64,000 bases of DNA from Sipunculus nudus (lineage: Eukaryota; Annelida; Sipuncula; Golfingiida; Sipunculidae): the NCBI GenBank assembly GCA_026874595.1, contig CM049314.1:3003318-3067317 (forward strand). The letters run 5' to 3'. This document shows, piece by piece, positions 13,586 to 25,381 of this stretch (positions are counted from its first letter, which is position 1; every line of letters starts with the position of its first letter). Position numbers and translations under genes: made by a program. The notes under the pieces were generated by a model. It saw only the letters and a list, made by a program, of their open reading frames with translations, made no database searches and was not told where the DNA came from.

Positions 13586-14736
13586 TCTTTTCTGATATCA
13601 CAGTAAATCTTTTCTGATATCACAGTTAATCTTTTCTGATATCAACAGTTAATCTTTTCTGATATCACAGTTAATCTTTTCTGATAATCACAGTTAATCT
13701 TTTCTGATATCACAGTTAATCTTTTCTGATATCACAGTTAATCTTTTCTGATATCACAGTTAATCTTTTCTGATATCACAGTTAATCTTTTCTGATATCA
13801 CAGTTAATCTTTTCTGATATCACAGTTAATCTTTTCTGATATCACAGTTAATCTTTTCTGATATCACAGTTAATCTTTTCTGATATCACAGTTAATCTTT
13901 TCTGATATCACAGTTAATCTTTTCTGATATCACAGTTAATCTTTTCTGATATCACAGTTAATCTTTTCTGATATCACAGTTAATCTTTTCTGATATCACA
14001 GTTAATCTTTTCTGATATCACAGTTAATCTTTTCTGATATCACAGTTAATCTTTTCTGATATCACAGTTAATCTTTTCTGATATCACAGTTAATCTTTTC
14101 TGATATCACAGTTAATCTTTTCTGATATCACAGTTAATCTTTTCTGATATCACAGTTAATCTTTTCTGATATCACAGTTAATCTTTTCTGATATCACAGT
14201 TAATCTTTTCTGATATCACAGTTAATCTTTTCTGATATCACAGTTAATCTTTTCTGATATCACAGTTAATCTTTTCTGATATCACAGTTAATCTTTTCTG
14301 ATATCACAGTTAATCTTTTCTGATATCACAGTTAATCTTTTCTGATATCACAGTTAATCTTTTCTGATATCACAGTTAATCTTTTCTGATATCACAGTTA
14401 ATCTTTTCTGATATCACAGTTAATCTTTTCTGATATCACAGTTAATCTTTTCTGATATCACAGTTAATCTTTTCTGATATCACAGTTAATCTTTTCTGAT
14501 ATCACAGTTAATCTTTTCTGATATCACAGTTAATCTTTTCTGATATCACAGTTAATCTTTTCTGATATCACAGTTAATCTTTTCTGATATCACAGTTAAT
14601 CTTTTCTGATATCACAGTTAATCTTTTCTGATATCACAGTTAATCTTTTCTGATATCACAGTTAATCTTTTCTGATATCACAGTTAATCTTTTCTGATAT
14701 CACAGTTAATCTTTTCTGATATCACAGTTAATCTTT
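13586..14736. repeat. 22-bp satellite, about 52 copies
   Basis: A 22-bp unit repeats head to tail. Each unit contains the 8-bp palindrome TGATATCA followed by CAGTTAATC. Only units in the first ~110 bases after the gap vary, by single-base substitutions or insertions. The rest look identical until the array stops abruptly at ATCTTTGCTC. Confidence 0.98.
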
Positions 14737-15466
14737 GCTCACTAAAATGCCACTGTAAAGTAACAATGCACTATCAGTGTGTATCGTTCCACCGGACGAT
14801 CAGCAATGAGAACATTAAGAAATGTAAAAATGACCTGATGTAATCTCAACATAAATACTGTCTGACTGGATTATGACAACCTGACACTCTGACACCAATA
14901 AAACCTTTTGCAAAGTCAAGAAAATTCATTTTGAAACCTTTTAATTTTGTGTTTGTTTCAAAAAGTTTTAACTTGCTTCAAGCATTAATCAAGGCATATA
15001 CAACTATTATGGAAGCAAAATATGAAGCTCCTATAAAGCAATAAAAAGATAAAGCCTTATAACTTGGCTTTCTCAGTAGCAATATTTCTTTGATAGATTG
15101 AAAATATTTTTTTTTAATGATCTATTTGCTGTACAGACCAATTTACAAAGATTGAATTAAATTTTTTATATGATTTCTTGTGAGGGCAATAACTGGTATC
15201 AATTCTTGCAATATTAATTCAGCCTTCCTAACCTAAAATGCTGAAATATTGATATAACTTGAGAGATTCAATAGAATGTCTGAACTATCAAGACATTTAG
15301 ATTGTTCCTGACCCTGTGCATGTTAAGAACTGAGTAACAGAATGCTTGATAAAAATATTGATCTTCATTTTAAAAACAGACAGTGTCATGTTCAGGCCAC
15401 AGATCTATCTATCCCTGATAAAAACTAGAAATCATCTGCATTTTAATGAATGCAAGCCTCCACTTT
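14737..15466. other. No gene seen; AT-rich non-coding DNA
   Basis: Both strands are closed by frequent stops, with no domain, RNA gene or long repeat recognised. The sequence is single-copy within this window. Confidence 0.6.
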
Positions 15467-15655
15467 TCACTTATTCAGCCAATATTACCAGGTTCATCTG
15501 TGCATAAGTGAATGATTGGTAACTATTCACTAATGATATTTCTGGATCTGGATAATGTGCCATATCCACAGCAAAATCTGATTTTTCATTGGCCCATGCG
15601 AAAATGCTCTGAAAATTTTGTTCAGGATTGTGTGATCGAGTTTTGTTGTGAACAA
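15467..15655 (+). repeat. Dispersed repeat family D1, copy 1
   Basis: The stretch aligns by eye with 34577-34735 (same strand) and with the reverse complement of 49140-49265. Shared blocks include GGTTCATCTGTGCATAAGTGA and ATATCCACAGCAAAATCTGA. The copies are clearly diverged, which suggests an old SINE- or MITE-like family. No end or target duplication could be fixed. Confidence 0.65.
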
Positions 15656-16100
15656 CATACGTACACAGACAGACAGAAATGATTAATGCATACCCTGCTC
15701 AGGTGATGGCAAAATTCCATTGTAATCACTTCAGGAAATTTTTATCAACTGGAATTTATAGGTCTTCAGGGCATTCCAAGATCAAATTTATTACTTTGTT
15801 TACCACATCAGCCTATGTTAACCACACAATAACAAACAGTTTTATAAATATAATTTGGCTAGAGGCTGTGTTTTCACCCAAGTTTGTCTGTTTTCCTGTT
15901 TGTTTCTCTGCCTATTTGTGTGCCTGGGTAAATAATTTTTCAAAATGTTATGGTTTTCAATTAAACTTTGTGGAGAGGAGTAGAGCTGATTTAAGAAACA
16001 CCAATATTTGGTTATATTTATATGATAAACCAAGTGATTACAAACAGAGACACAGAGACAATATACGAGCAAGTCTTGTGCTTGTTAATCTAATATACAG
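15656..16100 (+). repeat. Probable decayed transposon segment
   Basis: It begins with ACACAGACAGACAG, a CAGA-type end like those of other repeats here. The open frame of about 140 codons has no recognisable domain, and I regard it as chance. Confidence 0.35.
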
Positions 16101-16558
16101 ATGATTTAATTGGTTGCATTTTTAATCAAAAACAGTGAATTGTATGTACACACAAATAATTCTTATTATCCATAAAAATATTCTAATCCTGTCAGAGATA
16201 AAAGGACAGAAAGTAGTGGACAGAGTTTAAAACTGAACCTGCTATAGCAAACAAGTTTAAACAACATGTCGTTTACCATGACCTTTCAGTGTGATGTGTA
16301 ATATAAGTAGCATTGGATTTATTTGGTCAATATTGAACATATATTTCTATATACAGCAGATAATATTTTGTGTAGAATTCTTTCAAGCAGATTTCATGAC
16401 AATACAGATGGTACATAATATAATCAATTAATAATTGATCATCGTTATTTTTGCCCTTTCAATTACTGAATATGATTTCAATAACCAAACCAACCAAAAT
16501 CACCAGTATATTATACATCGGCATACTCACAGGTAGTACTGCTTGTCCATCCCCTATA

Positions 16559-16666
16559 GCTATACCTCGATAACTAAGAGTATAAGCTATACCTCGATAA
16601 CTAAGAGTATAAGCTATACCTCGATAACTAAGAGTATAAGCTATACCTTGACAACGATGAGTATAA
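16559..16666. repeat. 27-bp minisatellite, 4 copies
   Basis: Three near-perfect and one degenerate 27-bp units containing TACCTCGATAACTAAGAG are arranged in tandem. Because 27 is a multiple of three, the minus strand stays open and gives a 9-residue periodic peptide. No other coding sign is present. Confidence 0.92.
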
Positions 16667-17440
16667 GCAAACGATACAGGCACAACTAAAGGTGAGTTGT
16701 TGACCCAACTAACACTGAACCCCTTCCTCTTTATCATCACATCCTGTGACCCTTGACCCCTAAGAGTGCCTGGTACCCACTAAAAACAGGAAAAGCACAT
16801 CAAGTGTTTCTTCTCCTTCACTGACACTTCAATTACTTAATTCTTGGTAACAGGGGAGAGAGTACGGTGTATATTATCCTGACCTCAAACCTCAATATCA
16901 AGTACTTCAAGAACTGTAGGCTATGGAGCGTTTTTGATAGTGGGAGAATGGGAGTGCATTCTGGGTTGGCGTGTGACACAGTGTGCAAAATTTTGAAAAA
17001 ATACAGCCTAATTACAGCTTATTATTCAAGCCTTCCCCGTGTTTATTTGTTTTTATGAAGCTGGACTAAAGCTTAATTAGTCTCTTTCTGATTTTTCAGC
17101 AGGAGTTGGACATACATTTTGTAAATATTGCAGATAAGCTAAGCTGCTCTGAACACATCACTCCTGATTAGTAATAGCCATTTACCACTCAAACTTTAAC
17201 TAATGATTGACTTTAGACCATATCATTCTAATCAATTAGGAATTAGGGGTAAAACCCATGAATCTTGGGAAATGTCTGGGTAAATCCTATTTTACCCAAA
17301 CCGGGTTTACTTAAGTGCTGGATGAAACATATGTTCCCTGACACAACTACTTGATCATCCACATTAATATATGTACATGTATGCATATACATAATACATA
17401 AATATCAACAAAGACACATATATATATATAAATACATGTA
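16667..17440. other. No gene seen
   Basis: Non-coding sequence with no repeat or domain that I recognise. Short frames only. Confidence 0.5.
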
Positions 17441-17441
17441 A

Positions 17442-17443
<2 letters not shown>

Positions 17444-17522
<79 letters not shown>
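17444..17522. repeat. (AT)n microsatellite
   Basis: An uninterrupted AT dinucleotide run of about 80 bases. Confidence 0.98.
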
Positions 17523-17525
<3 letters not shown>

Positions 17526-17784
17526 CATGACTTTCAAAGATAATACCTACTAATTGTTACCTTGTAAACATCATTGAGTATGTACACATGATCCACACAG
17601 ATAATAAATACACTGCACCATTTACCAATTAATTGCAGACAATAGCAATATCAAATTAAATATGTACAACATATAAAGTAAAGGGAAAATCCCATACATA
17701 GTACAATTAATGTTATATATACTAATTAGTTTATATATTAATAAAAGAAGTCATACAGAAAATCTCTAATACTATAGGAACACA

Positions 17785-17965
17785 AAGGATCCATGATGAG
17801 TACTACATATATGATTGCCAAACTAGTACTCTGACATAACTGCCATTATTTAACCAATATAGGGATTTGTGTTGCATACTGAATATTAACAGAAGGGAAG
17901 ACAGATAGACTGAAAGGACAGATAGGACTTTCTACCACAAGTACCCCATAAAAAAACTGGCAAAC
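17785..17965 (+). repeat. Dispersed repeat family D2, copy 1
   Basis: The block around ATTGCCAAACTAGTACTCTGACA matches 21540-21680 with scattered differences. Both copies run on into a GACAGA/GGACAG-rich segment, as in many CAGA-ended elements. Confidence 0.5.
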
Positions 17966-18862
17966 AGGATGTGTGCTGAGTAAACATTTTTCAGTGTTTT
18001 GTATATACCAGAAACAGGAAGTCTCAGACAAGGGAATGTCACACTTGGAGCCATGAAGAGTGCCACAATTAGTTATATAATTACTATTGTACAATCCATG
18101 TAAAATAAATAAGTGTACAAGAAAAAAAAAACAGGAAGTCTCAGATACCTGTGAGAGATAAAGGTAGTCTCTGGGGAAACCCCAGGAGTGTCATTATTTT
18201 TACCTACATCTCATTTGCAGAATATCAGCTACATAAAAGTGCCATTAAATGATGTTGAGAGGGAAACATTAAATGTGTAGGATCATTTTTTATTATTATA
18301 AAAAGATATTTATTTATGATGTACACCACAGAAATGCTTAAGCTATACATTCCATTTTTAACCTATTCCATATAGTGTTTTCCAGCTAAAGTTGTGACTA
18401 TACAGCCAGAATATATCAATGCTTCATCCCATTTATAGCCAAAATAATTAAAAATGTCCAGCCTTTTCACCGTCCTAATAAACACAATGGGATACTTTAA
18501 CAGGCTACAATGTTTAAAAAAATTAATAATATTTATTGATGATCCTGTCCTAATAGTAAACTGTTATTTTACTGAATAATTATAAACACTTTGCAAAAAC
18601 AGGTCAACAATCAATATTAAATTACTATTTCCCTGCCTAAAAAAACAACAGTGTGTGTATATTTTAATATTAACTTTTCAACATATGTATTTATCAGAGA
18701 TAAATCAAGAGATGGAGAGAGACAGACAAACAAACACAGAGAGAGAAACAGAGTGACTGATCTTGAAGCTCAGCTGTATGAGCTAAAGATGAACACTAAT
18801 TTGTTTGTGATTAATCCTCACGCTTAGCTTAATGGAAAAATTACTAGCTCTAACCAGCTTCT
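17966..18862. other. No gene seen; AT-rich DNA
   Basis: A CAGA-rich patch lies near 18715-18750. Otherwise I see no gene, RNA or long repeat. Confidence 0.5.
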
Positions 18863-19035
18863 GTGGTCCAAGGGTGGAGCACAGGACTTAAAAGCCTGGA
18901 GATCATAAGTTCTAATATCAGCCCAGGAAAGGGGAGATTTGCCCCGGTTGGGCCACCTAGGGTAACTGGTTTAATGGGAAGGCTGTGCCTCACAGCCATG
19001 TTTCACTCACAAATAATTGTTTTTTTTTGTTTTTT
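18863..19035 (+). mobile_element. tRNA-derived SINE-like fragment
   Basis: The start resembles a decayed tRNA head. GTGGTCCAAGGGTGGAGCAC sits at the A-box position, and AAGTTCTAATATC, a weak B box, follows about 45 bases later. A T-rich tail lies at 19020-19040. The head is too degenerate to be a working tRNA. It could instead be an unrelated repeat. Confidence 0.4.
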
Positions 19036-19039
19036 TTTT

Positions 19040-20182
19040 TCTGTCTGTCTTTGAGCCAAACAATAGGGATGATTACAAACACTTCTAGATTACAAAATAT
19101 TCTTGGGGAGGGCTCAGGCCCCTGGCAGTACAAATGTCCCTGGATAAATGCCTGTTAATGGTACAATGAAACATACTGTCTATAAACACAACAAAATTGT
19201 AAAATGCTGTCACTTGAACTGCTACAGTCCTCTGCTACAGTCAAATGTTTCTGCCAGATGTATACTCTGTTCTCTGCTGTGATTGTTTTATCAGCGAGGT
19301 AACAGTGTTTACAGTGGTATCAGTGTCATCTTATGATCAGAAAACTGAATTGACTTCCACAAAAGTGAGTTTAAAGAAATTAAGATAAAACATATAACAG
19401 TCATGTCTACTATTATATATCTACATTCCATGTCTACTACATTCAATATCCATTCTATATCTACTACTATTATATTAATTCACTATTACAAAGGCTTATA
19501 ATCAGCCTGAGTCTGTTATTGTTGCTGAGCCACAGAAAATGTGGGATCCAGTATCAGTTCATCACCATGATCATTTAACAGACTGCAGGAGCTATAGCTA
19601 TAAAAGATGAAATTAACTCATCTCAAAGCTCTGTCGTATAATTGACTGAATTAGGCTCTTGATTCGCATGGCTGGGTCTCTGCTGCTGGGATCGGTGGAG
19701 GGAATGTATGCTGCTTTTAATAGCCTTTATGACTGTTGGTGCACAGTTGGTGACTTTTCTGAAAAGACACTGGTATGGGTAAAACGGTGGCAGTCTCTCG
19801 CAGCTCCCTGCACGGCTTGGTGGCATCATGTCTATTGGCTCTCAAAATTATGCTTAAGGAGCGCACAGGGCTGGGGTCTTGACCACAGCCACCTGTAGCT
19901 GCTCAAAAAGTGAAAAACATCTTCAGTCAGTCAGTCACTCAGAGAGCCATACAGCCAGATCATTTGACCAGATGTTTCCCTGATTTATTCACTTTATGTC
20001 CTGGTGCATTCTTTTTTATGTGACAAGTCACAAGCATTTAATGTCAAAACTCCTGGTGTTATAGTCTCATCAGCCACATCCTATTTCCACAAAATATACA
20101 CATACTGTATTATGTAGTACTCTGTGTTGTACTAAACCCCAACCTTGGTTACTCAAATATGTTAGGAATACTATACCTGTGC

Positions 20183-20183
<1 letters not shown>
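19040..20183. other. No gene seen; moderately GC-rich patch at 19650-19900
   Basis: Overlapping frames of 60-80 codons on both strands at 19620-19900 lack domains. The patch is followed by CAGTCAGTCAGTC, so an old repeat is possible. Confidence 0.4.
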
Positions 20184-20222
<39 letters not shown>

Positions 20223-20254
20223 ACAATTTAATAGCAATATTTTTCATTTCTAAG

Positions 20255-20327
<73 letters not shown>
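20184..20327. repeat. Two (AT)n microsatellites
   Basis: AT runs at about 20184-20219 and 20258-20327 are separated by 38 bases of AT-rich unique sequence. Confidence 0.97.
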
Positions 20328-20330
<3 letters not shown>

Positions 20331-21539
20331 TGATTACTTTACTATCATACTAACAGTATTATTACAACTACTGGAATAAAAGAATACTACTGACTTTACT
20401 GGCACTACCTACCCTATGGAAAAACTTGACATATGTTAAACTTGATGAATAAAACTTCTTTCTGGCATCATGTATGTATCAATCAAAATAATTAAATTAT
20501 GTATCTAAAATAAACAAAAATGTTTTATAAATATAAACAATTTTACAATGATTTCTTAATTAAAAAGAGCCTTGTGGACATGAAGTAAACAGGTAGATAA
20601 GGTCATGAGTTGAATTAGGGTATAATAACCTTCAATCGATTAGACAGGAAGCCATTGGTTTTGTTATTAAATGAAGATTGGGATTCAGGCTGGACTAAAT
20701 CAAGATCATGATCTATTCATGGCCTTAACACACAAACATGTGAATCATTTATTTTATAAATTATATAATTATAAGACCAAGTAATTGTTTCTTAAATCAC
20801 ATAGATAAACAAGGGACCCATGGGTCACGGCGCTCAGCTGATCGTGATTGGACTATAAATGTTTCTCCACTGTAATACTATATCGAGTCGATAAAGCTTA
20901 TTAATATCATGGACATGTTGGGCTATTATAAAGGAATGTAATGTTATATGTGAGTAAATGATAAATGAAATTACCTGATTGATGGATTAATAGAGTCAAA
21001 TATAGTGGTTTATTTTTTATTTATTTAGGAGGTGTTGAAAATTGTGATATATTTGAGCAAATATGAATGCAATGACAGCAGTAATAAGCAGTAGTAGAAT
21101 GATGATAAGGCTATTTGTTGAAGGATCTAAAGTGTATGGTAGTCTGCAAGCTTTCAATTTGACAGATATGATGTTATGATTAACTATGCTGATGAAGTTT
21201 TTATGAATTTGTGACTGTATGACACAATATCTCTTTAGTCTTGACAAGGTACATTATTGTGATGCCCACTATGTCTACATATTACACAATGTTGACATAA
21301 TTTCTGGCATGTACATAGGTTCATATGGACGAATAGTTAAACAAAATATTAAAGTATGAATATATCTGATTCATCTTGTTCTTGCTTACTGAGGCTGACT
21401 TTGGGATGCTGTTCAGAGAAGGGAAAAGTGAGGGCAGCACGAAGGTGGATGTAGAAATATTCTATTGTAATGTTTTTCATTTATATAAGAATATGAAAAG
21501 CTAAGAGGAAAGGGGCCCTCCTACTTGGTTATAGTAAAG
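20328..21539. other. No gene seen
   Basis: AT-rich DNA with frequent stops on both strands and no recognised repeat. Confidence 0.5.
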
Positions 21540-21680
21540 TTCTAAATATATAATTGCAAACTAATACTCTGACAAGACTGTCATGAAGAAAAACAGTAAA
21601 AGTTTTGAGATACTGTGATGCATATGAAAATTTACAGATGGACAGGCAAGTTGACAGAATGGACTAATACCTTTATTTCA
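21540..21680 (+). repeat. Dispersed repeat family D2, copy 2
   Basis: It matches 17785-17965 around ATTGCAAACTAATACTCTGACA, with a similar downstream GACAG-rich segment. Confidence 0.5.
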
Positions 21681-21802
21681 CTTTTAGGGAATTATGCATT
21701 TAATTTATATATAATCATATTTTTTTAAGCATATCCACTTTTTCCATTAAGAAGTTTTTATCTGAATCATTTTTTTTATTTACAGGTTTTATAAATTTTT
21801 AA

Positions 21803-21942
21803 TAAAAAACCTGAAAATATAAGTTAAAATATTAGAATTGTTGCAAAAGTTGCAATCATTATATATACAGAGTAAAAAAACTGAAACTATAAGTTAAAAT
21901 ATTAGAATTGTTGCAAAAGTTGCAATCATCATATATCCAGAG
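21803..21942 (+). repeat. 70-bp tandem duplication
   Basis: Two adjacent copies of about 70 bp, each containing AAGTTAAAATATTAGAATTG, are almost identical. This points to a recent slippage or unequal-exchange event. Confidence 0.9.
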
Positions 21943-22031
21943 TGTAGCTCATATTGGGTCATATTATGCATACACATATATTTTATTATTTTTAAATCAT
22001 AAATGTTTAAACTGAATTTAAAACTAGATAT

Positions 22032-22990
22032 TTCTTGGCACCGCAGGTGCCATAGTATCGCCAGACAATTAATCCCCCCCCCCCTTTAAGAATAGGCCCC
22101 CCATCTTCAGCAACAATTAATATCAGACCACACTCATAGAAAAGGTCATTCTCATAGAAAAGGTCATGATCCAAATTTCAATATACATCATCCCCTTACC
22201 CATGTCTATGTATATGCAAGAAATCTGTCCATTAGTTTTTGACTTATAATGCTCACAGTACTGATAAATGGCAATGATGGGGTATTAAACGGCACAAAAC
22301 AAGTAAAAGAATAACAGGTGGCGCCACCTGTTTCCGGTACATGACAATACTTTCCAAGATCTTTGAACATGTTGATTTTTGGACCAATGCATGCATCCCT
22401 TATTGAGATATTAATGATTTTGTGTAATTTTCACCATATATGGCAATATTCAAGGTCAAGGCCACTCTTATAGGAAAGGTCATGACCCCAATTTATATAT
22501 ACATTATCCCATAACCCATGTCTATGTATATGCATAATATGAAAGAAAATCTGTCCATTAGTTTTTGACTTATAATGCTCACAGTACTGTCAAGTAGCAA
22601 TTTTGGGGATATTAAACGGCATGAAAACAAGTAAAGAATAATAGGTGGCGCCACCAGTTTCTGGAACATGACAACCCTATCCATGATCTTCGATCAACTT
22701 GATTTTGGGATCAATCCACGCAAGTTTTCTTGAGATATTTAAGAATTTGTGTGATTTTCCCCAAAATTGAACCTATTCAAGGTCAAGGTCACTCTCCTAG
22801 TTTAGGTCATAACCTCATTTTAAATAGGCGTCGTCCTCTCACCCATATCTATACATATACCAAGTTTGGTAAAGATCCATGAAATATTTTTTGAGTTATT
22901 GTGTCCAAAAGAAATCTCTGCGGCGGCGGCGGCGGCAGCGCGACCGTGCCTAAACCATAGTATCTCCAGACTATGTCTGGCAATACAATA
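22032..22990 (+). mobile_element. Composite non-autonomous element with internal ~326-bp tandem repeats
   Basis: Left edge at about 22032-22073 with CCATAGTATCGCCAGAC. Right edge at 22953-22985 with CCATAGTATCTCCAGAC, in the same orientation, followed by the hairpin CCAGAC-TAT-GTCTGG. Inside are about 2.7 diverged copies of a ~326-bp repeat, with landmarks TCTGTCCATTAG at 22224 and 22550 and CAAGGTCAAGG at 22451 and 22777. A GGC trinucleotide run (22920-22940) sits near the right end. Central tandem repeats plus a hairpin near the 3' end recall the pearl or Helentron-associated elements of bivalves. That assignment is inference. No transposase is present. Confidence 0.65.
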
Positions 22991-23639
22991 AAATAATACC
23001 ACAACATGGCATCTACAAGAATATTCCTTGAATCACTATTAAAAAGTTTTGCACATTGGAGTTTTCAGTACATGCTTAATTTTATTCACCAAAATAAAAT
23101 AAAAGATTCAGTAAATTTGATAAAATAAAACATCTTTTCATATAAAGTATACACACTGTTGGTTGTATGAGGGACAAACAATATCATTGTGCTAATTACT
23201 ATCCCAGTTTTAATTTATTACTGGAATAAATAGTCAATTTCACACCTGGTGAAGTTTTTACTCCTCTGAAGTAAGGAATTACTTATCTCATGAACATTCA
23301 CACTTTCATAGCAATAAACCACTTTGTGGACAGAATTAAATGTACACTTTAATTATTGTAACCCTGGTGGTACAATACAAAATCTAAAATGTAGCATAGC
23401 CTAGAATAAGAATGAATCAAATACAGAAAATAATAACATTCATCTAGTTTATGCACCATCTGGGGGGGGGAGGGGAGTGCAGGGCAGAGGGGAAGCCTGC
23501 TGGTAGTGGCCAAGCTGACCCAAGGCAAGCTGCCTGGGGTGGGTTACATAATGCAAGTGAAGGCTATACTACTAGGTGGGCTAGATGTAAACAACACTTG
23601 ACATGGTGTATGAAAACATGAATAAAAGCTATTCTTTCC

Positions 23640-25004
23640 AATCAATTTCTTTGAAGTTTCAGATTTTAAAAGATTAAATCCTTATGTATATATGCTGTGA
23701 AAATTAAATCAACAGTGCCAAAGTTGGACAAAATTTAAGGTATTGATTTTTTAATTATGCTAATAACTTGAAAAAATTTGCAAAATTCAGATCTAATTTT
23801 GGGTAAACAATTGAATCTTGATAAAATAAAGTTATATTCCTGAAGAAAAGTCTCTAGGTTCAGCAATTCTCATGTTAGGTGAGTAAATATATTTCCTGAT
23901 TTTTTTAAAAATTGCATTATGTTTTGGCCCATTACTTCAAAATAATACCCAATACTGACCTAATTTTTGGTATGTTCATAGAAAATGTATTAAAGAATGT
24001 GAAAACTAAATACAATGAAAAACAGATCAGTGGTTTTGATATTAGGCAGCCTTGAAGTGTAACAATGGCTTTTTTTATGGAAAACAGAGTTTTTTTTTCC
24101 TTAATATCTCGAAGGAACGAAGTCCTAATGACCCAATTTTTGTTTTGGTAGGAGATTTTGGGGACATCTAAAATTATGCCAACAGCCTGGGGAGCATAGA
24201 GATGTGCACTGAATGACCTACAGTCATCAAAGTGGACTGCTTGACAATGTAAGGGAATACAACAAGAGCCTCCAAAAAAATTCAATAACTAGCCTAATTT
24301 TGCAGCTTTTATTTTCAAATTCCAGATTATAACAGATTAAACCCTTATGTATACATGCTGTGAAAATTAAATCCACAGTACTCACAGGAAAAAAACGTGC
24401 CGTGGCCAAAGTTGGGCAAAATTTAAGGTACCAATTTTATATTTTGCCAATATTTAAAAAAATTTAACAGATTTTGATCTAATTTTTGGTATACAATTAA
24501 ATTTTGATTAATTAAAGTTGTATTACTGGAAAAAAGTCCCTACCTTTAATACTTTTGGTCTTAAGTGACCAAATATCTTCCTGATTTTTTTACAAAGTCC
24601 ATTATGTTTGGGCCCATAACTTTTTTAAATTATAATACTGACTTAATATCTGGCATGTACATAGAAACTATATAGAGGAATATTTATGGTAAATATGAAG
24701 AAAACCAGATGAGTGATTTTGATATTAGGCAGTCCTGAAGTGTGAAAATAGATTTCTAATAAAAAATTGAGGTTTTTCCTTAATACCTCGAAGGAACGAA
24801 GTCCTATTGACCCAATTTTCGGCATGGTAGGAGATTTTGGGGACATCTAACTGTATGCCGAATTTCAGATTCGTAGGTCCAACAGTGTCAAAACGTGCAA
24901 GTCTTACGGACGGACATCCAGACGGACGGACGGACAGACAGACGGACAGACGACGGACAATGGACCACGACTATAGCTCAGATGACTTATAGTCAGCTGA
25001 GCTA
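23640..25004 (+). mobile_element. Composite element with two ~680-bp internal repeats and 3' hairpin
   Basis: Two diverged copies (about 23650-24240 and 24310-24890) share many blocks. One is CTCGAAGGAACGAAGTCCTA, whose CTCGAAGG starts at 24108 and 24787. Both run in the order AAATTTAAGGTA, GATATTAGGCAG, GGAGATTTTGGGGACATCTAA. After the second copy comes a GGAC/CAGA-rich tract (24908-24958) and a hairpin at 24974-25004 with arms TAGCTCA and TGAGCTA plus inner arms GACT and AGTC. No coding capacity was seen. The design parallels the element at 22032. Confidence 0.65.
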
Positions 25005-25350
25005 AAAATTAACAAGAATAATAATGACAATGGTCAACTCTTGATCAAGACATCGATAACATTTGTTTATGACTAATGACCAACCACACTGGCCACTGGG
25101 CAGTGAGATACAGACACTTCACTGATTGGCACCCTGTCAGCACTGGCAGTGGTCACAGGTTTACCTGGAAAGGTGGGTTAGATTTGGTTCTATACATGCA
25201 ACAGAAAAACTAATGACTTTGCTCATACTGGTCAGATTAATTTAATTCAAAAAGAAAATTACTTCTGACATAAAAAAGCCATCTATTATTATTTGTTCAT
25301 TGCATGTAAAATTAACATTCTGAAATTCTGATTGATATACCTACACGCAA

Positions 25351-25381
<31 letters not shown>

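Noticed and set aside
12987-13623. Frames of about 200 codons around 13086-13585
   Set aside because: They run through the N gap and have no sequence support.
13586-14736. CRISPR array
   Set aside because: Pure 22-bp tandem units with no spacers, in eukaryotic DNA.
15679-16104. 141-codon frame
   Set aside because: It starts in a CAGA-type repeat end, shows no domain, and the opposite strand is also open.
16459-16740. 93-codon minus-strand frame with 9-residue repeats
   Set aside because: It is the translation of a 27-bp minisatellite.
20184-20327. Tyr/Ile repeat peptides in AT tracts here and at other AT runs
   Set aside because: They are direct translations of (AT)n microsatellites.
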